From Virgibacillus_O sediminis (GTDB lineage: Bacteria; Bacillota; Bacilli; Bacillales; Amphibacillaceae), in NCBI RefSeq assembly GCF_042643265.1, contig NZ_JBHRRZ010000038.1, forward strand, positions 62,001-126,000: a stretch of DNA of 64,000 nucleotides, given 5' to 3'. The notes below the pieces were generated by a model. The model did no database searches. It was not told the origin of the DNA and saw nothing but the letters and a program-made list of their open reading frames with translations. Within the stretch, counting starts at the first letter, position 1, and each line of letters opens with the position of its first letter. Shown here piece by piece: positions 31,664 through 40,929 of this stretch. A program made the position numbers and the translations under genes.

Positions 31664-33076
31664 TTAACCCAGGGCTATCCTCATCTGTATATAAATCTGT
31701 ACACCAATATACAATACAAGCGCATATTTCCAATTAAATAAAATACCGTTTTTAAATCCGCTTAAACCATTGGCACCGCTAAGGATAATCAGCGGCATGA
31801 TCAGTGGAGAGAGCAGAATGGATATGGCGCTTCCGGTAGTGATCGATAGTACGATTAGTTCCGGCGGATAAGGCAGGTGGATACTCTCCAGGATGCCTCC
31901 GACCAGGACCATGACGGTCAGCGGACCCAATGCGAAGAAGCCGAGGATGATCACCATGAACGGCAGTATATGCAGGACATTGATAAAAGGCAATGCTTCC
32001 TGAAAGGCATAGAGTCCATTCACCATCATATCCGGAAATACTGTTTGATTCAGTCCGAAAATCATTGTTCCCGCTCCAAGCATGATGCACAATTGATAGG
32101 CCTGGGGTGCCAAGCCATCGGCATAATGCCGTTTCGCTTCCAACACCAGTGTCGGGATCCTTCCCTTCACGGTATAGTAAGCGGCAATCCAAACCACAAC
32201 CACCAGCGGAATCAGCACGAGCAGCGGCATATCCGCCAGGCTGTTCACTAGGAAAATAGTTCCGAACAAAGTGACGAATAGGACGATGAACTCTTTTACC
32301 AGCCGATGGATCTCCTCTTTGCTTTCAGATCCTTTAAGCACCTCTCCGATTTCCCGCTGCAACCCTTCCGTCAAGTCTACTTTATAGCGCTTTTCTTCAA
32401 ATTTAGAAAAAACAATCGCTAGAATCACACCAAAAACAGATACAGCCATCCCTTGGAAAATAGAAATTCCCAATGGTGCATCCATGACTTCAACTGCAAA
32501 GGCGAAACTCGGAATACTTACCACCCAAAGGACGGACAGGGAGAATCCCCGCAGGACAGCAGTCCCCTTCATATGCTCCCATGCCTCCCCTCTCTCCTTA
32601 TTCAGCAGCCAATTCTCAAATTGAAGCATCATTGGAATGGCACCAAACATAAGAAAGTAGGCAATCACCTGAGTCAATGACAGCATGCCGGCATAGAATT
32701 TCCGGCTGGTATTCAGAAACCGATGGCCTGCCTGCATAATAGCTTCCATATATGCTTCTCCGCGCAGCACCCACCCGATCAGGGGAATGACCACAATCAG
32801 CCCAATCATATCCCGCATTTGAATCAAACCGCCATGCAGGCCACTGATAGATGAACCTTCCGAAAAGACAATCAGCACGGCTCCTGTAAGAAACAGGGAT
32901 AGCGGCATCTTGATTTTGCCTGGTGAATAATAAAGCACAGCACAAAGAAAAATGCCGAAACCGGCCAACCCCAACAGCAGTATCAAAAACTCAATTTCAT
33001 AGAAATATGTAAAGAAATGCAGCAAAGCATAGATAATGATGAACACCCGTAAAGCTGCCTTTATATAAGCCTGCAT
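31664..33076 (-). CDS. polytopic membrane protein of unknown function
   Basis: 470 residues with roughly 11-12 hydrophobic helices and a charged cytoplasmic segment (about 225-265) in the middle, the two-halves layout of a secondary transporter. Notable stretches: SISGLHGGLIQMRDMIGL near 76, a polar FGAIPMMLQFENWL near 143, and SGANGLSGFKNGILFNW near 434. I do not recognise the family with confidence; distant relation to ion/anion permeases of the ArsB/NhaD or Gate type is possible. It follows the HsaA-like monooxygenase gene after 179 bp and ends in its own terminator, so it may transport an aromatic substrate. Confidence 0.75.
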   Translation of the reverse strand: MQAYIKAALRVFIIIYALLHFFTYFYEIEFLILLLGLAGFGIFLCAVLYYSPGKIKMPLSLFLTGAVLIVFSEGSSISGLHGGLIQMRDMIGLIVVIPLIGWVLRGEAYMEAIMQAGHRFLNTSRKFYAGMLSLTQVIAYFLMFGAIPMMLQFENWLLNKERGEAWEHMKGTAVLRGFSLSVLWVVSIPSFAFAVEVMDAPLGISIFQGMAVSVFGVILAIVFSKFEEKRYKVDLTEGLQREIGEVLKGSESKEEIHRLVKEFIVLFVTLFGTIFLVNSLADMPLLVLIPLVVVVWIAAYYTVKGRIPTLVLEAKRHYADGLAPQAYQLCIMLGAGTMIFGLNQTVFPDMMVNGLYAFQEALPFINVLHILPFMVIILGFFALGPLTVMVLVGGILESIHLPYPPELIVLSITTGSAISILLSPLIMPLIILSGANGLSGFKNGILFNWKYALVLYIGVQIYIQMRIALG

Positions 33077-33255
33077 ATTCCTTCCCCTTCTTCCTGATAA
33101 TTAACGAACTTCGACTTCTCCATGGTACCATGTATGGATAAAAGCGCAAGATGCCGTAGGTGCTATGCATTTTATGTGAACGGAAGAAAAAAAGAACATA
33201 GTAAAAGACTGGAAATCCTTGGGACCCCAGCCTTCATATCTATTATATTGGCATT

Positions 33256-34452
33256 CTAGTACCTTAATGCATTGGATTCCAAGCCAACAAGGACCCGTCC
33301 ATAATTCTCTTTGTTGATGGATGGGGAGAGGGAACGATGGGAATGCAGGGTCCAAAAGTCTCGGAATAAGCGTTGTAGCGGGTGTCCTTCATATACATAG
33401 CCCGATCCGCTTGAAAGCATTACAATATCAAATGCCTCCCTGCATAGTTCATTGGCATGGCCGATGTCAGCGAGCGTCCTCACCCGTGCATGGCGGTCCA
33501 TGTACTTTCCACTGGCTGCCCATTTATCGAGGTCCTCCGCAACTCGTTTAAAGTGCATTTCAGCTGAATCAATTTTCATGGCAGCATCGGATAATTGGAG
33601 ATGCATGCTTGGTGCATCACGCAAATATTCCACTCCGATATGGGCCGCTTTCCGCTTCGGCAGGAATTCGATGACGGATTCATGAGCCGCTTTGGCCAGA
33701 CCAAGTGCAGGCAGTCCCAATGACAGGATCAATGCCGGAAACAGAGCCGTATTGTATAAAGGGATATCACGCAGATGATCTGATTCGAAGTTGCCGCTCA
33801 ATGCCTCTGTAAACGAAACCGCCCGATGATCCGGAATAAAGACATTATGCATTTTGACACTATTGCTTCCCGAACCTTTCAATCCCATGACATACCAGTC
33901 ATCCTGGATTTCCATCTGATCAAATGGCAGGGTCATCAGCACCTGGTCAACCAGTTCTCCTTTTTCATTGGTGATCGGCATGCCGAAATACCCCCAAGTT
34001 GCATGGCGGGAACCGGAGCAGAACATCCAGAAACCTTCCTCCACCATGTAACCGCCTTCAATTTTCTGGGCTTTGCATTGCCTTGGTTCATATACCCCTG
34101 CAAACAATACATTTTCCGGGTTATCGCCGAAAATTTCTTCATGGGCCTTTTCCGAGAAGGACTCTGCCACCATTAATTCGCGGATGCCGCAAAGAGCCAT
34201 GATCCATCCGGTGGAAGCACATCCTTTGGATAGTTCCACGACACAATCTGCATATGTCTGGATATTCGTTTGATGGCCTCCGTACCTTTTCGGGCGCAGC
34301 AGGGTAAACAGCCCGCTCTCCTTCAACTCATCTATCGTCTCCTGTGGCAGTTTCCCCAATTCCTCCGTCTCTTTTCCCCTTTCCTTCAGCTTCGGAACCA
34401 TTGCCTTGGCCTTTTCCAGAAAGGATACTTCCACTTGTGTCATATTCGCCAT
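33256..34452 (-). CDS. HsaA-type flavin-dependent monooxygenase (acyl-CoA dehydrogenase fold)
   Basis: Group D flavoprotein monooxygenase of 398 residues, which hydroxylates a phenol ortho to its OH group using reduced flavin from a separate reductase. Family stretches: RPKRYGGHQTN near 53, ELSKGCASTGWIMALCGIRE near 72, FCSGSRHATWGYFG near 142, DDWYVMGLKGSGSNSVKM near 183, and a C-terminal LQRLFRDFWTLHSH. The acyl-CoA dehydrogenase EGT/EIQR end is absent, as expected. Paralogue of 57226-58416. Substrate unknown; the name HsaA marks the family, not a steroid substrate. Confidence 0.87.
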   Translation of the reverse strand: MANMTQVEVSFLEKAKAMVPKLKERGKETEELGKLPQETIDELKESGLFTLLRPKRYGGHQTNIQTYADCVVELSKGCASTGWIMALCGIRELMVAESFSEKAHEEIFGDNPENVLFAGVYEPRQCKAQKIEGGYMVEEGFWMFCSGSRHATWGYFGMPITNEKGELVDQVLMTLPFDQMEIQDDWYVMGLKGSGSNSVKMHNVFIPDHRAVSFTEALSGNFESDHLRDIPLYNTALFPALILSLGLPALGLAKAAHESVIEFLPKRKAAHIGVEYLRDAPSMHLQLSDAAMKIDSAEMHFKRVAEDLDKWAASGKYMDRHARVRTLADIGHANELCREAFDIVMLSSGSGYVYEGHPLQRLFRDFWTLHSHRSLSPSINKENYGRVLVGLESNALRY

Positions 34453-34595
34453 AATAATCTCTCCTTTTCATCCTGACTCGTAAATTTATCTATAAGTAAA
34501 TTTTAAGTAATAAATACTTCCAATGATAGATGAAAAAGCATTGAACATTTGTTGCGTTTCAAAGGAAATTTACTTGTTTTTGGCGATTCCAGCAT

Positions 34596-35873
34596 TTATT
34601 GATTCACGAATGCGGCTATACCCGCGCTGATCTGCGGAAACAGGATGAAAATGATGACGTCCAGAATAAGTATGGCGATAAATGGCACTGCTGGTCTGAT
34701 CAACGATTCATAACCAGTGCTGCCAACCTTGGCGGCAACGAACAGGTTCATCCCAATCGGCGGTGTGATTAATCCAATGGAAAGGGTGACCACCATGATA
34801 ATGCCGAATTGAACTGGGTCCATTCCCAGCGTGGTGACAATCGGCAGCAGAATTGGTGTGAGGATAATGATCGCCGAAAGTGCTTCCATAAACATCCCCA
34901 CTACCAGCAGAACAGCTACAATCATCAAAAAGATGGCGAAGGCCGGCAGATTTGCACTGGTGATATATTCTCCCATCATATGAGGCACTCTCTCCACTGT
35001 CAGCCATAGGCCAAAAAATGATGCCGAAGCAATGATCAGGGAAAGGGCCGAAACCGTAAGCACAGTGCTGAGCAGTATTTCCTTAAAGACGGGAAGCGTA
35101 ATTTTCCGGTAGACAAAGATTCCGATAAGCAGTCCATAGACAACTGCTACCACCGAGGCTTCCGTAGCAGTAAAGAAGCCGCCGTAGATGCCACCAAGAA
35201 TGATTACTGGCATAAAGAGTGCCAGAATCGCATCAAGGAAACTTCTGCCCATTTGCCCGAATTTTTGCCGTTCGCTTGTTTTATAGCCTTTCATGACCGA
35301 GTAAATATAGGCAACAACCATAAGTGAGAGCCCAACAATGATACCGGGAATAATTCCTGCAAGAAAAAGGTCTCCAATCGAAACTCCCCCTGTAACAGCA
35401 AATAATACCATCGGCACACTCGGGGGAATGATAATTCCTGTAGTCCCGCCAGCAGCCTGTACAGCCGCTGAAAAATTACGGTCGTATCCTGCCTTGACCA
35501 TCGCCGGTATCAAAATAGCCCCAATTGCAGCAGTCGTGGCGACAGAGGAACCGGACAATGCGGCAAAGAACATACATGTAACAATCGATACATGTGCCAG
35601 TCCGCCTCTCAGATGACCTACCAGACTTCCGGCAAACTGGACCAGCTTTTCCGAAATCCCCCCGTGCTCCATGATTTTCCCAGCCAGGATAAAGAAAGGG
35701 GCGGCGAGAAGCGGAAAAGAATCAAGCGCCGAAAACATCCGCTGCGGCATCGTACTGACATCCACACTTCCTGATAAAAACACAACAATAAACGTAGCCA
35801 GCCCCAATGCTACAGCGATCGGCACGTTAATGATGAATAGGATGAACAGGATGACAAGCAGGGTTATAATCAT
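34596..35873 (-). CDS. dctM: TRAP transporter large permease (DctM)
   Basis: Large TRAP membrane subunit of 425 residues with about 12 helices. Conserved blocks: PMRMFSALDSFPLLAAPFFI-type segment near 44, LSGSSVATTAAIGAILIPAM near 108, GIIIPPSVPMVLFAV near 148, and VGLITPPIGMNLFV near 362. It imports the solute captured by the DctP protein encoded two genes upstream. Its ATG overlaps the dctQ stop by 4 bp (ATGA). Last gene of the transporter operon. Confidence 0.95.
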   Translation of the reverse strand: MIITLLVILFILFIINVPIAVALGLATFIVVFLSGSVDVSTMPQRMFSALDSFPLLAAPFFILAGKIMEHGGISEKLVQFAGSLVGHLRGGLAHVSIVTCMFFAALSGSSVATTAAIGAILIPAMVKAGYDRNFSAAVQAAGGTTGIIIPPSVPMVLFAVTGGVSIGDLFLAGIIPGIIVGLSLMVVAYIYSVMKGYKTSERQKFGQMGRSFLDAILALFMPVIILGGIYGGFFTATEASVVAVVYGLLIGIFVYRKITLPVFKEILLSTVLTVSALSLIIASASFFGLWLTVERVPHMMGEYITSANLPAFAIFLMIVAVLLVVGMFMEALSAIIILTPILLPIVTTLGMDPVQFGIIMVVTLSIGLITPPIGMNLFVAAKVGSTGYESLIRPAVPFIAILILDVIIFILFPQISAGIAAFVNQ

Positions 35874-36361
35874 AGTTCCACCCTCCCTGTGTCAGCAGAT
35901 GAATTGTTCCAGTGTCTTCTACTAATATCTATCACATTCCAAATCTGCAGGACTCCGCTAAGCGGTATGACGGAATAAACCACACCCATCGGCAGTGTCA
36001 GTGCCGGTGAAGTCTGGTTCATCGAGGAACTGATCAGCTGGATACCCGTCCCTATTAACAGAAGAAAAAAAACAATGGACAGAACCGCTACCAGCGCCCG
36101 CATCCAGCGCTGCAAATGGATGGGAAGCCGTTCCTTTACAGCCTCGATGCTGATATGTGCTCCGTGCTGGAAAGCAATGCCCCCTCCCAAGAACACTACC
36201 CATATAAACATGTAGCGTGCCAGTTCATCCGTCCAGGAAAAAGAAGAATCCAGCAGGAGACGGGTACAGACTTGTACAAAAACCAAAAGAACCATGGCAA
36301 AGAGCAGGGACATGGTAATCATTTCCGTCCCTTTGTTTACAGCATGCAAAATTTTACCCAT
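35870..36361 (-). CDS. dctQ: TRAP transporter small permease (DctQ)
   Basis: Small TRAP subunit of 163 residues with four hydrophobic helices (about 16-36, 47-68, 90-110, 130-150) and the family stretch SFSWTDELARYMFIWVVFLG near 40-59, followed by GAHISIEAVKERLP. The ATG at 36361 follows GGGGGAAG; a TTG one codon earlier is possible. Couples translation to dctM. Confidence 0.94.
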   Translation of the reverse strand: MGKILHAVNKGTEMITMSLLFAMVLLVFVQVCTRLLLDSSFSWTDELARYMFIWVVFLGGGIAFQHGAHISIEAVKERLPIHLQRWMRALVAVLSIVFFLLLIGTGIQLISSSMNQTSPALTLPMGVVYSVIPLSGVLQIWNVIDISRRHWNNSSADTGRVEL

Positions 36362-36436
36362 CAACTTCCCCCTTCATGCAAGAAAGCAAGCTGGACGCCT
36401 GCTTTCTGCTTCTGAGCATTTTCTGGTTTTCCTGTC

Positions 36437-37444
36437 TTACTTCACTTCCGCTATTCTTTCCACCAGATCTCCAAACCTGTCTTCATGCTTGTCATAGACA
36501 GATTGTACAGCTTTTCTGAATGGCTCACGGTCAATCTCCTCTTTCGGAATAATTTTTACGCCATTTTCAGCGATCAGCTCTTGTGCTCCTTCTTCATACT
36601 CTTTATAAATGACGTCGTGATAATAAGTGTTATTATCATCCACGACCTGCATCAATGTTTCCCGTATCCCTTCCTCAAGGGAATCAAATTGTTCCTTATC
36701 CATCAGCAGGACACCGGAACGGTAATTCATCGCAATTTCCGTATAATGATCCGTTACTTCGTACAGCTTGCCTCCCGTCATCACTACGTTGACAGCATCT
36801 GTTCCATCAACGACCCCCTGCTGGATCGAGGTATACAACTCAGGAAAAGGAATGGGTACTGGATCCGCTCCAAGTGCTTTGAAGGTATCAACGAAAATGT
36901 CATTTTCCAGTGTCCTCATTTTCAGCCCTTTCACATCCTCAGGTGTACGTATCTCCTGTTGGTTATTTACCAGATGGCCCTCGCCATAATCAAGGAAGGT
37001 CAGAATCTCGTATCCCTGCTCCCGGGCCAGGTCTTTCAATTCCTCTCCGATTTCCCCATTCAATGTCTTGTGGGCATGATCAAGATCCCGGAACAGGAAA
37101 GGCATGTCCAGTACACCGATTTCTGGGACGAAGTTGGACAATGCCCCGCTCGTCACAAAAGTAATATCTATGGTGCCAGAACGCAGCTGTTCCACCATTT
37201 CCACTTCTCCCCCAAGCTGGCTTGCCGGGAACACCTCTATTTCCAATCCTCCGCCAGTTGCCTCCCTTGCATCATCAGCTACTTTATCCGCAAACATGCC
37301 GCCCGGATCCTCAGCCGGGGCCGAATGTCCATATTTCAGTGTAATGGCTTCCCCATTGGCATTTGTCTCCTCCGAGCCGTCCCCACAGGCTGTAATTACT
37401 GTGGCGAAAAGTACCGTGACAGCCAATAACATCAATTTCTTCAT
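36437..37444 (-). CDS. dctP: TRAP transporter solute-binding lipoprotein (DctP)
   Basis: Extracytoplasmic binding protein of 335 residues. Lipoprotein signal ending VITACGDG with lipobox Cys20. DctP-family features: YGHSAPAEDPGGMFADKVAD near 40, the central EVEMVEQLRSGTIDIT block near 95, and LKMRTLENDIFVDTFKALGADPVPIPFPELYTSIQQGVVDG near 175-215, with the Arg177 that pairs with the ligand carboxylate in this family. Hence the ligand is probably a carboxylate, perhaps an aromatic or sulfated acid. ATG at 37444 after AAGGGAGGG. Confidence 0.94.
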   Translation of the reverse strand: MKKLMLLAVTVLFATVITACGDGSEETNANGEAITLKYGHSAPAEDPGGMFADKVADDAREATGGGLEIEVFPASQLGGEVEMVEQLRSGTIDITFVTSGALSNFVPEIGVLDMPFLFRDLDHAHKTLNGEIGEELKDLAREQGYEILTFLDYGEGHLVNNQQEIRTPEDVKGLKMRTLENDIFVDTFKALGADPVPIPFPELYTSIQQGVVDGTDAVNVVMTGGKLYEVTDHYTEIAMNYRSGVLLMDKEQFDSLEEGIRETLMQVVDDNNTYYHDVIYKEYEEGAQELIAENGVKIIPKEEIDREPFRKAVQSVYDKHEDRFGDLVERIAEVK

Positions 37445-37564
37445 ATAGTACCCTCCCTTTTCATATTTTTTAGTTGTTCTACCTATTCAGCTTGGTATTA
37501 TCCTCGGACATTGAATTATGAGAGAGTATATTTCTAATTTTCCTCCTCCCTCCATTGAACATTT

Positions 37565-38506
37565 TCAGATGTCCGCTACACAACGAAAGCCAATATTCCC
37601 TGTTGAGCTGTCTGGTGTATTGGATGTGCGGGCCGCCACCCTATAGCGGTTACAGTAAGAGTGGTGGCAAAGATAGGATCCTCCCCTCATCACTTTTGTC
37701 TCACCTTTTTTCGGACCTTTCGGGTTTCTAGGTCCCCCGCGTTTACCGGAGCGGTTGGTGAACCAATCCGAACACCATTCCCATACATTGTCGGCCATGT
37801 TATACAATCCATAGTCATTGGGAGCATACGTGTTTACGGGACATGTCCCGGCATATCCATCTCCTGCTTCATCCTTAACAGGGAACTTCCCCTGCCAAAT
37901 ATTACATTGATGAATGCCGTCCGGGGTAAGTTCATTTCCCCATGGGAACATTTTCTGCTCCAATCCTCCCCGGGCTGCAAACTCCCATTCTGCTTCAGTT
38001 GGCAGCCGCTTCCCTGCCCATCTGCAATAGGCGTTAGCATCATTCCAGGACACATGGATTACCGGATGGTCCATCCGGTCATATATATTGGAGTCTGGTC
38101 CCTCCGGCCTTTTCCAATATGCTCCTTGCACCACCCACCACCATGGGGTGGAATCTACCTTTTGAGTGACTTTTTTGGCTGTCCTATGACTAATAAATTG
38201 ATAAAAGACAAAGGACCATCCAAATCTTTCGGCCTCTGTTTTGTAACCTGTGTCCATTACGAATTGCTGGAAATCCCTGTTGGTCACCGCATGGGTATCC
38301 ATATAGAAAGGAGATACTTCCATCTCAAGAACCGGTTTCTCGCCATCTGCCGGAAAACTGTATTTATAATCCGTTCCCATTAAAAATTTTCTGCCGGGAA
38401 TGTAGGCCATACCCCGCTTGTCCGCGTAATCAGTTTCGGTCATTTCTTTAATATTTATATTTCCTTGGGTCCCCCCTCGGCTGGCAGCACAGCAACTTTT
38501 TTCCAT
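37565..38506 (-). CDS. formylglycine-generating enzyme (FGE/SUMF1 family)
   Basis: Oxidase of 313 residues that converts the active-site Cys of sulfatases to formylglycine, using copper and O2. The two catalytic Cys residues are in YLCHHSYCNRYRVAAR (Cys280 and Cys285), the exact FGE signature; other blocks are MGTDYKYSF near 43, HVSWNDANAYCRWAGKRLPTEAEWEFAARGG near 151-180 and NVWEWCSDWF near 240. The N-terminus contains a CC pair (MEKSCCAASR). It lies 89 bp downstream of the sulfatase gene, its obvious client. Start at 38506; a GTG 15 codons earlier is less likely. Confidence 0.93.
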   Translation of the reverse strand: MEKSCCAASRGGTQGNINIKEMTETDYADKRGMAYIPGRKFLMGTDYKYSFPADGEKPVLEMEVSPFYMDTHAVTNRDFQQFVMDTGYKTEAERFGWSFVFYQFISHRTAKKVTQKVDSTPWWWVVQGAYWKRPEGPDSNIYDRMDHPVIHVSWNDANAYCRWAGKRLPTEAEWEFAARGGLEQKMFPWGNELTPDGIHQCNIWQGKFPVKDEAGDGYAGTCPVNTYAPNDYGLYNMADNVWEWCSDWFTNRSGKRGGPRNPKGPKKGETKVMRGGSYLCHHSYCNRYRVAARTSNTPDSSTGNIGFRCVADI

Positions 38507-38595
38507 CCTTAAGTGTCCCCCCTTCTCTCCAACATGCAAGGTTGCTTCCACCCGTACCTCTAGGTTCCGGATAGAAGCACCTGAATTAGTTATAC

Positions 38596-40899
38596 TTATT
38601 TTTGACTTTCTAGTTCATAGATGACCTTTTCTATCTCGCCTTCAAACTCAAATATGCCTTCTTCTCCATAGTTAGGTGTTACTTGATAGAGACTGTCCTT
38701 TCCAACACTCAGTCCTTCGAAGGAGAGTTTAAATGGATGTGTCTGATCTATTTCTCCGCTGCCGACCTGTTTGCCATCCACATATATAGAAGCTGTGCCA
38801 ATATGGTCTCCTGTTTTATCAAACTGCATTTTTACGGTCGTCTCTCCTGTAGGTATTTCCGTATCTGATTCCACCCGGTAGATTTCATTTCCCATGTTGT
38901 ACTCATAGACCAGCCGATTGTCCTTCAAGTAGAAAGTATAACCACTTTGGTATCCTCCCAAGGCTACAAGTACACCATCCTCTTCTGTACTGTCCCTAAA
39001 GAGTGGTACGGTAATAGAAAAGGACCTGTTCAAAATGAATGGACTGGCAGCTTCCGGAAGTTGGGACATGTCGGGATAGAAGACAAATCTATCTTTTGCC
39101 CGCTGTGAATCCTCTGGCACAGAAAGAAATCCATCCGGCCCTAGGTCCGTCATCGGCAGTACATCATACTGCTTTGCTTCCTTCTCAAACAACTTTTTCA
39201 TCTCTTCAAGCTTCTTCGGCTCTGCTTCAGCAAGATTATTAGACTCAGTTGCATCTTCAGCTACATGGTAGAGTTCCCATGGATCCTCCTCGAATGGTTC
39301 TCCAAGCTGATGATTGGCTATTGCTTTCCAACCATCATCATAAATAGCCCTGACCCCATTAGATTCATAGACTTGAGTTTGTTTACCTTCTGTTTCCGGA
39401 TTAGTTAGGGACTCAGCAAAACTCTCTCCATGAAGTTCCATTTGCTTGACCCCGTCAATTTCTTTCGGTGGCTCCACACCAAGAAGCTCATAGATGGTTG
39501 GAGTAATATCGCTGACATGTGCATATTGGTCCCTAATTTTTCCTTTATCCTTGATCCCCTCTGGATAATGGACAATCAGCGGAGAACGGATGCCTGCTTC
39601 ATATGTCGTTGCCTTATACATCTTGAATGGGGTATTGCTAACCTGTGCCCAGCCATTCGGGAACTCTGCCTTTGCTGCATTGGTGCCAATCTTGTCATAA
39701 TGTTCCATAAGCATATCCATTTCCTGCGGGATCACATTATAGGTCAATGTGTGATTAACAGAACCATTTGGCCCCCCCAATACACTTGCACCATTATCGG
39801 ACATGATCATGATGATGGTATTATCGAGCTCACCTACTGAACGGAGATGTTCAACAAACCGGCCAATCTGCTCATCCGTATGTGTCATCATCCCTGCATA
39901 AGCTTCCTGAAAACGGGCAAAGAGCTTCTGCTCCTCCTCAGACAGATCCTCCCACGCTGGGATTCCCGGGTTTCTATCCACGAATTCTGCTGATTCCGGA
40001 ATGATTCCAAGTTCCTTCTGCCTCTCAAACCGTTGTTTCCTTATAACATCCCAGCCTTCATCATACTTCCCTTCATACATTTCAATATATTCATCCGGCA
40101 CCTGTACCGGCTGATGCTGGGAACCGAAGTTCAATGTAATAAGGAAGGGGGCATCATTTGTCGATACATGGTCGGTAATGTATTGGTTAGCTTGGTCGAC
40201 CATTGCCTCGGAGAAATGATAATCATCTTCCCCTGTGACATCCACAAAGCTATTATCATTTACAATTTCAGGCTGGAATTGATCGGTAGAATCCTCCAGG
40301 AATCCATAGAACCGGTCAAACCCTTTCCCGAGCGGCCAATTTTCATATGGACCAGACGGGGTCGCCTGATGGGATGGGGACAGATGCCATTTGCCCAAAG
40401 CATAACTGGTATACCCCTCCTCGCCCAACACCTCGGCAATGGTTCCTGCTTCAGGATTGATCCTACCTCGCTTGTTTGGATAATCAGGCCCCATATCAAA
40501 ATTGGCCACCGTAGCCATTCCTACTGAGTGGGCTTGCCTTCCCGTAAGTAAAGCTGCTCTGGTCGGTGAGCAGGTCGGATTCACATGGAAGTTATTGTAA
40601 CGTAGACCCTCGTCGGCAAGCGCATCCGTATGAGGTGTCTCTATTTCTGACCCATAACTTGCGAGATCTGAGAACCCCAAATCATCCAGCACGATATAGG
40701 CAATATTGGTATCAGGTTTTATTTCGCTCTCTCTGCTTGCATTCTGGTTTTCGGATGCCGATTTAGCTGCCGTTTCTCCCGCAAGATCAGGAGCTGTATT
40801 ACCAGTGGCGCAACCCGAGATCATAGCTAACGTTGCCACCGTTGCGGTTAATTTTTTAGTCGGTGATGACCAAGATATTTCCTTTGGCATTTGAAACAA
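38596..40899 (-). CDS. exported arylsulfatase (lipoprotein)
   Basis: Sulfatase of 767 residues hydrolysing a sulfate ester. The N-terminus has a lipoprotein signal ending MISGCATG (lipobox Cys30). Metal-binding LDDLGFSD near 71-78 and the modification site NPTCSPTRAALLTGR with target Cys110 (C-x-P-x-R) identify a type I, Cys-type sulfatase; GKWHLSP and MSDNGASV blocks follow. The C-terminal 200 residues form the extra beta domain of arylsulfatase A-like enzymes from bacteria. Start given as TTG at 40899 (close to AAGGAGTG); ATG at 40890 is an alternative. Anchored outside the cell, it could desulfate a substrate before uptake by the neighbouring transporters. Confidence 0.92.
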   Translation of the reverse strand: MFQMPKEISWSSPTKKLTATVATLAMISGCATGNTAPDLAGETAAKSASENQNASRESEIKPDTNIAYIVLDDLGFSDLASYGSEIETPHTDALADEGLRYNNFHVNPTCSPTRAALLTGRQAHSVGMATVANFDMGPDYPNKRGRINPEAGTIAEVLGEEGYTSYALGKWHLSPSHQATPSGPYENWPLGKGFDRFYGFLEDSTDQFQPEIVNDNSFVDVTGEDDYHFSEAMVDQANQYITDHVSTNDAPFLITLNFGSQHQPVQVPDEYIEMYEGKYDEGWDVIRKQRFERQKELGIIPESAEFVDRNPGIPAWEDLSEEEQKLFARFQEAYAGMMTHTDEQIGRFVEHLRSVGELDNTIIMIMSDNGASVLGGPNGSVNHTLTYNVIPQEMDMLMEHYDKIGTNAAKAEFPNGWAQVSNTPFKMYKATTYEAGIRSPLIVHYPEGIKDKGKIRDQYAHVSDITPTIYELLGVEPPKEIDGVKQMELHGESFAESLTNPETEGKQTQVYESNGVRAIYDDGWKAIANHQLGEPFEEDPWELYHVAEDATESNNLAEAEPKKLEEMKKLFEKEAKQYDVLPMTDLGPDGFLSVPEDSQRAKDRFVFYPDMSQLPEAASPFILNRSFSITVPLFRDSTEEDGVLVALGGYQSGYTFYLKDNRLVYEYNMGNEIYRVESDTEIPTGETTVKMQFDKTGDHIGTASIYVDGKQVGSGEIDQTHPFKLSFEGLSVGKDSLYQVTPNYGEEGIFEFEGEIEKVIYELESQK

Positions 40900-40929
40900 T
40901 CACTCCTTCATTTATAATTCTCCTCACTT

